Below are positions 1 through 8,206 of a stretch of 14,095 bases of DNA, in pieces. The stretch lies in contig CACXHG010000171.1 of the NCBI GenBank assembly GCA_902767355.1, positions 1-14,095 of the forward strand. The letters are read 5' to 3'. The DNA comes from an uncultured Bacteroidia bacterium. Its GTDB lineage: Bacteria > Bacteroidota > Bacteroidia > Bacteroidales > UBA932. The position numbers were made by a program, and so were the translations under genes. The notes beneath the pieces were generated by a model. The model ran no database searches. It was not told where the DNA came from and saw nothing but the letters and a program-made list of their open reading frames with translations. Each line of letters opens with the position of its first letter. The stretch's first letter is position 1.

Positions 1-1
1 A

Positions 2-1354
2 GACTACAGCCAGTTTGCCGCCCAAGTGCCCGTCGGCAGCTATGCCAGCCACAAGGCGTATATTGAGCGGATGATGGAGGGTGAAAAAAATGTCCTCTGG
101 AAGGGCCGTATCAGACACTTTGCAACTTCTTCCGGCACTACCAGCGACAAGATAAAATTCATCCCGGTTTCGCGCCAGGGCCTGCACAAATGCCATCTAC
201 AGGGCGGCCACGATGTCACGGCCAGCTATCTGGACCGGCATCCGGCCTCGCGCCTGTCAAAAGGCTATTCGCTTGTACTGTCCGGCAATTTCAATCCGAA
301 ATATACCACAGCCAAGGCCAAGGTGGGCGATGTGAGCGCCATTATGGCCTCTGCCATCCCGCAGGTTTTCCGCCGTCTGATGCATATAGTGCCGCCGCTG
401 GAAGTGTCTCAGATTCAGGATATAAATCAGAAGTATGATGCGATTGCCGACATTATCGGCAAAAAGAATCTGGTGACTTTTTCCGGCACGCCGGACTGGC
501 TGCTTGTGCTGCTGCGCCGAACGATGGAAAAGCAGGGGGCGCAGTCGCTGCACGAACTCTGGCCGAATATGGAATTCTTCGGCCACGGCGGTATGAGTTT
601 TATGCCCTACAAGCCCATTTTCGACCAGTTGTTTGCACCCAATAAGATCTGTTACATAGAGAATTATAATGCTTCCGAGGGCTTCTTCGGGATTCAGAAC
701 GATGCCGAGGACCATTCGATGCTGCTGATGCTGGATTACGAGGTCTTCTATGAGTTTATTCCTATGTCGGAATATGGCAAGCCGGATGCGACGGTGCTGC
801 CCCTGTGGAAAACCGAAACGGACAGGGATTATGCCCTGCTGGTCACTACCTCTTCCGGCCTGTGGCGCTACGATATCGGCGATGTGATCCGCTTCACGCG
901 CAAGGCTCCGTATAAATTTGTGATTATCGGCCGCACTCATCAGAGTATCAATGTCTGGGGTGAGGATCTGTCGGTGCAGCAGGCCGAAAAGGCGCTTGCC
1001 GATGCCTGTGAGGCCACCGGCGCCAAGGTTCTGGAGTTTACGGTGGCGCCGCTCGTATATCCCGATTCTGCCGACGGCCGTCACCAGTGGCTCATAGAGT
1101 TTGATAAGCGGCCCGAGTCCCTGGAGCAGTTCGCCGCCGAATTGGAAAAATGTGTGCGCGCCGCCGACCACGACTACGAGCATTTCAGCGTCGATGCCGG
1201 CGGAATCCTGCATCCGCTGGAGGTGATAGAGGCCGGCAAAGGCCTGTTCTACCGATGGATGGAAGCGCACGGCAAATTCGGCGGGCAGCACAAGGTGCCG
1301 CGCCTGAGCGGCCGTCGTACTCAGTTCGAAGAACTGCTGGCGATGAACGGCTAA
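2..1354 (+). CDS. GH3 auxin-responsive promoter family protein (acyl-acid amido synthetase-like), 5' partial
   Basis: The reading frame is open from the first bases, so the true start lies upstream; about 450 residues are present, and family members are usually around 500. The adenylate-forming signature SSGTTSDK lies at about bases 128-151, with KFIPVS just after it. Further family blocks are YNASEGFFGIQND at about 668-706 and WRYDIGDVIRFT at about 863-898, typical of plant GH3 and its bacterial relatives. Plant GH3 enzymes adenylate an acyl acid and join it to an amino acid. The bacterial proteins are common in Bacteroidota, but I know of no settled substrate. There is no membrane segment in the visible part, so it is probably cytoplasmic. 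The next gene follows after 33 bases on the same strand. The family call is firm; the reaction is inferred from the fold. A GTG at 26 could be read as a start but would remove conserved sequence, so I reject it. Confidence 0.9.
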   Translation, partial: DYSQFAAQVPVGSYASHKAYIERMMEGEKNVLWKGRIRHFATSSGTTSDKIKFIPVSRQGLHKCHLQGGHDVTASYLDRHPASRLSKGYSLVLSGNFNPKYTTAKAKVGDVSAIMASAIPQVFRRLMHIVPPLEVSQIQDINQKYDAIADIIGKKNLVTFSGTPDWLLVLLRRTMEKQGAQSLHELWPNMEFFGHGGMSFMPYKPIFDQLFAPNKICYIENYNASEGFFGIQNDAEDHSMLLMLDYEVFYEFIPMSEYGKPDATVLPLWKTETDRDYALLVTTSSGLWRYDIGDVIRFTRKAPYKFVIIGRTHQSINVWGEDLSVQQAEKALADACEATGAKVLEFTVAPLVYPDSADGRHQWLIEFDKRPESLEQFAAELEKCVRAADHDYEHFSVDAGGILHPLEVIEAGKGLFYRWMEAHGKFGGQHKVPRLSGRRTQFEELLAMNG

Positions 1355-1387
1355 ACTTCCCGCTTTTTTGTCTATATTAGCGGTTCG

Positions 1388-2854
1388 ATGGACCGCAAAT
1401 TTATACTATACCAGATGCTGCCGCGTCTGACGGGCAGCCGCAAATGGGTGCCGGGCGGCACACTGGAGCAAAACGGCTGTGGCAGGCTGAAAGATATCAC
1501 CAGTGAATATCTTCTTGATTTAAAGCAAAATCTGCATGTAGATGCCGTGTGGTACACGGGTGTGATAGCCCACGCCACCAAGGCCCGTTTCGAGGGCGTC
1601 GAACCCTGTCATCCCGATCTTGTGAAAGGGCAGGCGGGGAGTCCCTATGCCATCACGGACTATTTCGAGGTGGCGCCGTATCTGGCCGACAGCCCAAAGG
1701 AGGCCATGCGCGATTTTGAGGCGCTGGTAGAGCGCACTCACCGCTCCGGGATGAAAGTTATCATAGACTTTGTGCCCAACCACGTGTTCCGCCAGTTCCA
1801 GCCGCCGTTCACCAAGAATAATTTCTATACCCTTTACGGTCAGAGCCTTAAGCTGCCTTTTGAAACCAGCTACAGCGAGAGTCCGGCGCTCGGCACCGGC
1901 AACTGCCCCGGCAATGCCGAACCCTCCAAGTATGACTGGTACGACACCGTGAAGCTCAACTACGACAACAAGTACACCTGGAACATAATGCTGGACGTGC
2001 TGCAGTTCTGGGCCGGCAAGGGCGTGGACGGCTTCCGCTGCGACATGGTGGAGCTGGTGCCGGCCGACTTTTTCCGCTGGGCCATATCCCAGGTAAGGCA
2101 TCGTTTCCCCGGGGTGATATTTATCGCAGAGGCTTATGACAAAGGCAATTATCACCGCTACCACGATGCCGGCTTCGACTATCTCTACGACAAGAGCGGT
2201 TTCTATGATGCGCTGCGCGAGGTTTGCGCTGGCCACCGGCCGGCTTACTGGCTCACCGGCGAGTGGCAGTTCCTGGGAGACCTGCAGCCCCGCATGCTCA
2301 ATTTCCTTGAAAACCACGACGAAGTGCGCCTGGCGAGCGACTTCTTTCTTGGCAGCGGCCGCAAAGGCCTCGCTCCGCTGGCAGTCTCGATGCTTTTCAA
2401 CACCGCGCCCTTCATGATATATTTCGGGCAGGAATATGGCGAGCGCGGAATGCTGGAAGAAGGCTACAGCGGCCGCGACGGGCGCACGTCCATCTACGAC
2501 TGGTGCTGCCTGGAGACTGCAGATCCGGCCCAACGGGATATGGAGCTCTACGAGCGGTACAGACAGCTGACCGCACTGGCCGCGGACCCGGTTTTCAGCG
2601 AGGGCAAATCATATGACCTGATGTACCTGAATCCGTCCGGCGAGCACTTTGATGCGGCCCGCCAGTTTGCCTTTATGCGCTCGTACGGCGGCCGCGGCGC
2701 CCTGGTGGTGGCCAATTTCGCCGACCACGCGACGGACGTGCGCCTTAATATAGACGACGGCGTATTCTCTTATATGGAAATTGAAAAACAGCCGCAATTC
2801 TTTGACACTATCCACATAGAGGCCAATGATTACGCAATAATAAAGACACTGTGA
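1388..2854 (+). CDS. Alpha-amylase family glycoside hydrolase (GH13), cytoplasmic
   Basis: The 488-residue protein carries all four GH13 regions in order. Region I is DFVPNH (127-132). Region II is GFRCDM, with Arg217 and the nucleophile Asp219. Region III is FIAEAY, with the general acid Glu248. Region IV is ENHD, with His310 and the transition-state stabiliser Asp311. All catalytic residues are present, so it should be active on alpha-glucosidic bonds; the exact substrate cannot be read. The N-terminus (MDRKFILYQM) has no signal peptide, which points to cytoplasmic handling of imported maltodextrins or stored glycogen. A beta-rich C-terminal domain follows the barrel from about residue 400. 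The ATG at 1388 is chosen because the conserved start of the barrel follows directly. No Shine-Dalgarno is visible, as is normal for Bacteroidota. The next gene starts 2 bases after the stop, so translation is probably coupled. Confidence 0.92.
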   Translation: MDRKFILYQMLPRLTGSRKWVPGGTLEQNGCGRLKDITSEYLLDLKQNLHVDAVWYTGVIAHATKARFEGVEPCHPDLVKGQAGSPYAITDYFEVAPYLADSPKEAMRDFEALVERTHRSGMKVIIDFVPNHVFRQFQPPFTKNNFYTLYGQSLKLPFETSYSESPALGTGNCPGNAEPSKYDWYDTVKLNYDNKYTWNIMLDVLQFWAGKGVDGFRCDMVELVPADFFRWAISQVRHRFPGVIFIAEAYDKGNYHRYHDAGFDYLYDKSGFYDALREVCAGHRPAYWLTGEWQFLGDLQPRMLNFLENHDEVRLASDFFLGSGRKGLAPLAVSMLFNTAPFMIYFGQEYGERGMLEEGYSGRDGRTSIYDWCCLETADPAQRDMELYERYRQLTALAADPVFSEGKSYDLMYLNPSGEHFDAARQFAFMRSYGGRGALVVANFADHATDVRLNIDDGVFSYMEIEKQPQFFDTIHIEANDYAIIKTL

Positions 2855-2856
2855 AG

Positions 2857-4905
2857 ATGAGAAACATATTTGCATTTATGGCTATGGCCGTGCTGCTGGT
2901 CTTCTCCCAGCCGGCACACTCGCAGGCACAGCTCAGCCGGAAGGGCTTGGACAAGACAGACAAGTGGATCCAGACGACCTTCGCCAAGGGCGCCGTGCCG
3001 CCGTTTTCATTTATCCTGGACGGCGTGCCCAGCGAGAAGTTTATCAAGTCCTGGGATTACAAGAAATCCAAGATTACAGTCCAGGGGGCCAACGCCGTGG
3101 GCTATTCCATAATCTATAAAGACAAGAAATCTGGTCTGACGGTGACCGCCACGGTGACCGGCTACACCGATTTCGAGGCGGTGGAGTGGGTGCTGCGCTT
3201 TACCAACACCGGCAAGGGCAGCAGCGGGCAGATAGCCAATGTCCGCAGCGCCGACTTCAGCCTCAAGGACAAGGGCGCGACGGCCTACGGCCTGCGCCGC
3301 CTGCGCGGCAGCGATGCCTCGGTGCGCGACTTTGAAATCACAGAGCACAGGCTGTCCGCAGAGCCGCTCAAGCTCAAGCCCAACAACGGCCGCTCTTCCG
3401 ACGGCGTTTCTCCGCCCTTCTTCAATATTACTGCAGAGGGCGCCGACTGCGGAATCGTTTATTCCGTGGGCTGGACTGGCACCTGGTGCGCCGACTTCAG
3501 CAGCCAGAATGGGGTGTTTACTCTCAAAAGCGGCCTGGCAGATGCCGATTTCCATCTCAAGGCGGGCGAGAGCGTGCGCACGCCCATGGCTTCCGTGCTT
3601 TTCTGGGAAGGCAAGGGCAAGATGGCCGGCCACAATCTGTTCCGCCGCTTTGTGCTGGCCCACCACAGCCACATTGTCGACGGGAAGCCCTGGGCTCCGC
3701 TGGCCGGCGGCCTGGACTGGGGCGACCCGGCTCCATGCAACGAATACACCTGCCTGACAGACGCTCTGGCCCGGGGCATAGTGCGCCGCTATCATCAGTT
3801 GGACATAATGCCGGAAGTGATCTGGCTGGACGCCGGCTGGTACTCTACTTACGGCAGAAGCCATTTCGGAGGCGATTTCACCTGGGGAGAAGTCGGTGAC
3901 TGGCATTGCGACAGCGAACGCTTTCCCGACGGCTTTGTGAACCTGTCCAATCTGATCCACTCCTATGGCAGCGAACTTATGGTATGGTTCGAGCCGGAGA
4001 GGGTTGTCAAGGGGACTTTCTTCGCCACCGAGCACCCGGAGTTCATGCTGGAGCTGGACGACGAGTGGCAGTACATCTACAACCTGGCCGACCCCAAGGC
4101 TGTGGACTGGCTGTGCAAGTATATCGGCGACTTTATAGAGATCAATGGCATAGACCATTACCGCCAGGATTTCAATACCGGCAATCTGGCGCTCTACTGG
4201 GCGGCGGCCGACGAGCGGGGCCGCCGGGGCATCACCGAGATGAAGTATATAGAAGGCCTGTACAAATATTGGGATTATCTGCTGACGCGTTTTCCCAAGC
4301 TGGAGATTGACAACTGCGCTTCCGGCGGCCGGCGGCTCGATCTGGAAACCATATCCCGGGCGACCCCGCTCTGGCGTACCGACTACCAGTATGGCGAGCC
4401 ACTGGGCTACCAGTGCCAGACCTACGGCATAAACATGTTCCTGCCGCTCTCCGGCACAGGTATCTACAAGACCGACTATTACAATTCCCGCGCCGGCTAC
4501 AGCAGCGCCGCCGTGCTCAACTTTGACATGCTCTCCGGCACCGACTCGGCCGAGGAAATGCGGCGGGTCTATAACGAATACAAGGCCATCCGGCCCTATT
4601 ATCTCAAGGATTACTATCCGCTCTCAGGCTATGGCGACGTGTCTGCCAGCGACAGCTGGGTGGCCTATCAGCTGCACGACGCCAGCGACGGCAGCGGCTA
4701 TGTGGTGGCTTTCCGCCGCCCGGACTGCACACAAAGCAGCTATGCGGTGGACCTGCAGGCCCTGAGTCCCAACGGGACCTACATTGTGACTAATCTGAAT
4801 ACCGGCGAAGAGAAGGAGCTCTATGGCGGCGATATGCTCAGCGGCTATGTGCTGCGGCTGGAAAACGCCCCCGACGCCCTCTTGATTAAATATGTGAAGG
4901 AGTGA
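2857..4905 (+). CDS. Secreted alpha-galactosidase-like enzyme (GH36, clan GH-D), active-site complete
   Basis: The 682-residue protein starts with a signal peptide (basic MRN, then hydrophobic FAFMAMAVLLVF, cleavage probably near HSQA at 21-24). It has no lipobox cysteine and is probably periplasmic. An N-terminal beta-sandwich is followed by a GH36 barrel. Visible active-site blocks are WLDAGW (Asp325), WFEPER (377-382), HYRQDFN with the predicted nucleophile Asp438, DNCASGGRR (485-493), and LWRTDY with the predicted acid/base Asp509. By family knowledge this is a retaining alpha-galactosidase-type hydrolase acting on terminal alpha-galactosides such as raffinose-type sugars or galactomannan branches. 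Specificity is inferred, and other alpha-linked sugars are possible in this clan. A GTG at 2851 in the same frame would overlap the upstream stop; ATG 2857 gives a more typical signal peptide. The gene is immediately followed by a paralogue lacking the catalytic residues. Confidence 0.88.
   Translation: MRNIFAFMAMAVLLVFSQPAHSQAQLSRKGLDKTDKWIQTTFAKGAVPPFSFILDGVPSEKFIKSWDYKKSKITVQGANAVGYSIIYKDKKSGLTVTATVTGYTDFEAVEWVLRFTNTGKGSSGQIANVRSADFSLKDKGATAYGLRRLRGSDASVRDFEITEHRLSAEPLKLKPNNGRSSDGVSPPFFNITAEGADCGIVYSVGWTGTWCADFSSQNGVFTLKSGLADADFHLKAGESVRTPMASVLFWEGKGKMAGHNLFRRFVLAHHSHIVDGKPWAPLAGGLDWGDPAPCNEYTCLTDALARGIVRRYHQLDIMPEVIWLDAGWYSTYGRSHFGGDFTWGEVGDWHCDSERFPDGFVNLSNLIHSYGSELMVWFEPERVVKGTFFATEHPEFMLELDDEWQYIYNLADPKAVDWLCKYIGDFIEINGIDHYRQDFNTGNLALYWAAADERGRRGITEMKYIEGLYKYWDYLLTRFPKLEIDNCASGGRRLDLETISRATPLWRTDYQYGEPLGYQCQTYGINMFLPLSGTGIYKTDYYNSRAGYSSAAVLNFDMLSGTDSAEEMRRVYNEYKAIRPYYLKDYYPLSGYGDVSASDSWVAYQLHDASDGSGYVVAFRRPDCTQSSYAVDLQALSPNGTYIVTNLNTGEEKELYGGDMLSGYVLRLENAPDALLIKYVKE
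4897..4902 (+). promoter_or_regulatory. Shine-Dalgarno-like AAGGAG deciding the start of the second GH36 gene
   Basis: AAGGAG lies inside the last codons of the upstream GH36 gene and 8 bases before ATG 4911, which is ideal spacing for that start and too close for ATG 4905. Such sites are uncommon in Bacteroidota, so a chance match in the Lys-Glu codons at the C-terminus remains possible. Confidence 0.4.
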
Positions 4906-4910
4906 TGATT

Positions 4911-6911
4911 ATGAAACGTATTGCAATGATTTTCGCGGCCGTAGCCGCACTTGCCATAAGCCTTGGCGCCCGTGCCCAGGGCGTGATTTCGCGTTTTGGG
5001 ATAGAGAACCCGGACAAATGGATAAACGAGGTCTTCGCTAAGGGCAAGTTGCCGCCTTTCTCGTTTGCCTACGAGGAGATCAGCAGCGGCAAGTTCATCA
5101 CAGAATGGCAGTTCAGCAAAAAGAAACTCCCCTCTGCCCGGAAAGGGGTGGTGGAGTATCTGGTGACCTGGACCGACCCTTCCAATACGCTTCGTGTGAG
5201 CTGCGATGTGAAGGGATTCACAGGCTACAATGCCGTGGAGTGGACGCTCCGATTCAAGAATATCTCCCGGAGGAATTCCTCCAAGATAGCGGTCATCAGG
5301 GCTGCGGACTATAAGGTGCACGAGCCTTCGGCAGCCGGATTTACGGCCCGCCTGAGCAAAGGCTTTGGTGGCACCCGCGAGGACTTCCAGACAGAGGAGT
5401 TCGACCTGCGCGCCAGCGTAGAGCGCAGCTATACTCCCGAGGACGCCCTGTCTTCCAAAGGGGCGTCGCTGCCATTTTATAACATTATCGCCCGCGGCGC
5501 CAATGCCGGGGCGGTGATGGCCATCGGCTGGACAGGCCGCTGGAATGCGTCCCTGATAGGCACCACGAGCATAGAATACAAGCTGCGCGCCGGCCTGGAA
5601 AAGGCCAATTTCTACCTGCGTCCCGGCGAAGAGGTCCGCGGACCTCTGGTGGCGACGGTTTTCTGGAAGGGCAGCGAGATTTCTGCCGGCGAGAATGCCT
5701 TCCGCCGCTTTGTGCTGGCCCATCACAGTCCCAGGGTTAATGGCAGGGTATGGTCTCCGCTGGCTGGCGGTTTCGATTTCGGCAATCCCATGCGCGCCAG
5801 GGGCAACGGCTATTTGTCCGAGGACCTCGCAATAGCCACGGTGCAGCGCTACAAGCAGCTGGAGCTGATGCCCGAGGTGTTCGTGCTGGAGCAGGGCTGG
5901 AATGCCGCCGAAGGGGACTGGCGCGCCAATGAGGACCTTTTCCCGGAGGGCCTTGGCAATCTGGCAGGCCAGATACACGCCTATGGCAGCAAGTTTATGG
6001 CCGAGATGAGCGTAGAGAACATAGGCCGCGGCACGCAGCTGGTCAAGGAACACCCCGAATATCTGCTCACCGGCGAGAAAGGGCAGGGCTATATCTTCGA
6101 TTTCTCCCAGCCCAAGGCTGTGGATTTCATGTGCAAGCATATCGCTTCGCTGATGCATGAGGGCGGCCTGGACGGCCTGGTGTGCAGCGTAAGCGGCGAT
6201 CTGGGCAGGTATTGGGACTCTGCCGACGAACGTGACCGCACAGGTTTGGTGGAGATGAAATATGTCGCCGGCCTGTACCGCTTCTGGGACTATATTCTGA
6301 AAGAGTTCCCGCAGTGCGCATTGGATAATTCCAGCGCAGGAGTGCGCCTGGACCTGGAGGCCATCTCGCGCTCGGTGGCCCTGCTGCGCCAGGGAGAGCT
6401 CACGAGCGAGGCTACCCAGTGCAGGCAGTATTGCCTTAATATGTTCGTCCCGCTGCAAGGGGTGGTAGCGACAGACTGCCGGCCGTATGAGGCCCGCAGC
6501 TGTTTCGGCGGCGCCTTCACCACAGCTTTCAATCTGTTCGCCAAGGGTGGCGATTCTGCAGTTTTACGCGCCCGTCAGAGTGAATGGCGCGCCTGCGCAG
6601 ACTATCTGCTTAAAGATTATTACCCGCTCTGCGGCACTACGCCCATACTGCATAACGACATTTGGGTGGCAGAGCAGTTCCACGACAGCAAAACAGGCAG
6701 CGGAATTATTATAGCTTTCAGAAGAAGTTCGTCAGAAAATGTTACATTTGCAGCCGGTCTTCAGGGTCTCGATCCCAACGCCAGCTATAAACTCTACGAC
6801 TTTGACACCAAAGAGAGTGTCAGCGTTTCGGGTGCACAGCTGTCGAAGGGCTACCGCCTGAGACTCGAAGAGCCAAGGTCAAGTTTATTAATAAAGTATG
6901 AATTGGAATGA
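4911..6911 (+). CDS. Secreted GH36 paralogue with lost catalytic residues (predicted pseudoenzyme)
   Basis: This 666-residue protein aligns with the preceding GH36 protein along its whole length, from the post-signal KWI..VFAKG..PPFSF block to the LLIKY end. It has its own signal peptide (MKRIAMIFAAVAALAISLGARA, cleavage after residue 22). The active site is replaced: nucleophile Asp438 of the neighbour aligns with Ser426, acid/base Asp509 with Gly495, Asp325 with Glu327, WFEPER with EMSVEN (365-370), and CASGGRR with the one-residue-shorter SSAGVR (474-479). Scaffold blocks such as ADER, EMKYVAGLYRFWDY and LKDYYPL remain. The frame is intact, so this is not a decaying pseudogene. I infer a binding, scaffolding or regulatory role, or an unrelated new activity. 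GTG 4902 and ATG 4905 are alternative starts. ATG 4911 fits best because AAGGAG lies 8 bases before it and a clean signal peptide follows. Its stop overlaps the next start. Confidence 0.85.
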   Translation: MKRIAMIFAAVAALAISLGARAQGVISRFGIENPDKWINEVFAKGKLPPFSFAYEEISSGKFITEWQFSKKKLPSARKGVVEYLVTWTDPSNTLRVSCDVKGFTGYNAVEWTLRFKNISRRNSSKIAVIRAADYKVHEPSAAGFTARLSKGFGGTREDFQTEEFDLRASVERSYTPEDALSSKGASLPFYNIIARGANAGAVMAIGWTGRWNASLIGTTSIEYKLRAGLEKANFYLRPGEEVRGPLVATVFWKGSEISAGENAFRRFVLAHHSPRVNGRVWSPLAGGFDFGNPMRARGNGYLSEDLAIATVQRYKQLELMPEVFVLEQGWNAAEGDWRANEDLFPEGLGNLAGQIHAYGSKFMAEMSVENIGRGTQLVKEHPEYLLTGEKGQGYIFDFSQPKAVDFMCKHIASLMHEGGLDGLVCSVSGDLGRYWDSADERDRTGLVEMKYVAGLYRFWDYILKEFPQCALDNSSAGVRLDLEAISRSVALLRQGELTSEATQCRQYCLNMFVPLQGVVATDCRPYEARSCFGGAFTTAFNLFAKGGDSAVLRARQSEWRACADYLLKDYYPLCGTTPILHNDIWVAEQFHDSKTGSGIIIAFRRSSSENVTFAAGLQGLDPNASYKLYDFDTKESVSVSGAQLSKGYRLRLEEPRSSLLIKYELE

Positions 6912-8206
6912 AGCAGTTAGACGTTAACTTTATGCATCCTGCGGAGCAGATTGCCGTCATCATCAAGCGAATCTACCGCAGCGGAATGACCACCACTTCC
7001 GGCGGCAATGTCTCCATCCGGGACGACAACGGCGATATCTGGATTACCCCGAGCGCGATTGACAAGGGCACCCTCACGCCCAAGGACATGATGCGCGTCA
7101 CCAAAGAGGGAGAGATAATCGGCCCGCACAAGCCCTCAAGCGAATATCCCTTCCACCGGGCCATCTACAACGCCCGGCCCGAAATACGCGCCATAATCCA
7201 CGCCCATCCTCCGGGACTGGTGGCTTTCAGCATCGCGCATAAGATTCCCAATACCAACATCATCCCGCAGGCCAAGGACATCTGCGGCGAGATTGGCTAT
7301 GCGCCATACGCCTGCCCCGGCAGCGAAGAGCTGGGCAAAAAGATTTCGGCCGTGTTCGAGGATGAGAAATACAAGGCCCTGATCATGGAAAACCACGGCG
7401 TGGTGCTGGGCGGCACCGACCTGATGGACGCCTACCAGAGGTTCGAGACTCTCGAGTTCTGCTGCCGCACCCTCATCAACGCCAACCACCTGGGCGGTGT
7501 CACCACCCTGACCGATGCCCAGATAGAGGATTTCCACCGCCGCATCCCGCACAACATCCAGCATTTCATGGATGTGGATCACCCCAGCGACGAGCGCGAC
7601 CTGCGCGAGCAGATGTGCACCATGATCCACCGCTCCTGCGACCAGGGGCTGATGATATCTACCTACGGCACCGTGTCCATGCGCTGGCGGGGGAATGACT
7701 TCCTGATCACCGCCACCGGCAAGCCCCGCTGGGACATGCAGCGCGAAGACATAGTGCAGGTGCGCGACGGTATGGCCGAGGCGGGCAAGATACCCAGCCG
7801 CAGCGTTGCCCTGCACCAGCGCATCTATCAGAAGAATCCTCAGATAAACTCCATCATAACTACCCAGACGCCCAACCTCATGGCATTCGCCGTGTCGGGC
7901 AAAAAGTTTGACGTGCGCACCATTCCCGAGAGCTGGATTTTCCTGAAGGATGTGCCGCGCCTGAAGTTTAACGAGCATTACAAGAATCCCGACAAGGTGG
8001 CCGACATACTCTCTACCAACCGCGCCATCATTGTCGACAACGACTGCTTCCTGGTTACCGGCGACAAGCTGATGCAGACCTTCGACTATCTGGAGGTCGC
8101 CGAGTTCAGCGCCCACTCGCTGGTGATGGCCTCTGCCATAGGCGAACTCAAGCCTATTACTGACAAAGAGATTGACGAACTCAGAATCGCGTTCAATGTA
8201 AAATGA
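6908..8206 (+). CDS. Class II aldolase/adducin family protein, two tandem domains, second degenerate
   Basis: The 432-residue cytoplasmic protein contains two class II aldolase/adducin domains. The first (about 10-195) has the family motifs TSGGNVSIR, ITPSAIDKG, the catalytic-type Glu79 in SSEYPFH, and the metal ligands His98 and His100 in IIHAHP and His163 in ENHGV. In fuculose- and ribulose-phosphate enzymes this set binds zinc and supports retro-aldol cleavage or epimerisation of sugar phosphates. The second domain (about 235-410) repeats the same order (STYGTVSMR, LITATGKPR, IPSRSVALH, IITTQTP, IVDNDCF). However, Ser299 replaces the glutamate, and Thr318, Gln320 and Asp379 replace the three histidines, so it is probably structural or substrate-sensing. 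The start overlaps the previous stop by 4 bases (ATGA), and its own stop overlaps the carA start in the same way. The true substrate is unknown; a deoxy-sugar phosphate is the family expectation. Confidence 0.85.
   Translation: MKQLDVNFMHPAEQIAVIIKRIYRSGMTTTSGGNVSIRDDNGDIWITPSAIDKGTLTPKDMMRVTKEGEIIGPHKPSSEYPFHRAIYNARPEIRAIIHAHPPGLVAFSIAHKIPNTNIIPQAKDICGEIGYAPYACPGSEELGKKISAVFEDEKYKALIMENHGVVLGGTDLMDAYQRFETLEFCCRTLINANHLGGVTTLTDAQIEDFHRRIPHNIQHFMDVDHPSDERDLREQMCTMIHRSCDQGLMISTYGTVSMRWRGNDFLITATGKPRWDMQREDIVQVRDGMAEAGKIPSRSVALHQRIYQKNPQINSIITTQTPNLMAFAVSGKKFDVRTIPESWIFLKDVPRLKFNEHYKNPDKVADILSTNRAIIVDNDCFLVTGDKLMQTFDYLEVAEFSAHSLVMASAIGELKPITDKEIDELRIAFNVK

Noticed and set aside
4845..6458. Long open frame on the minus strand opposite the second GH36 gene
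   Set aside because: It lies antisense to a clear coding gene, its translation is low-complexity and rich in Ala, Gly, His and Gln, and it shows no domain motif. It is a by-product of GC-rich codon use, as are similar minus-strand frames opposite the GH13, aldolase and carB genes.
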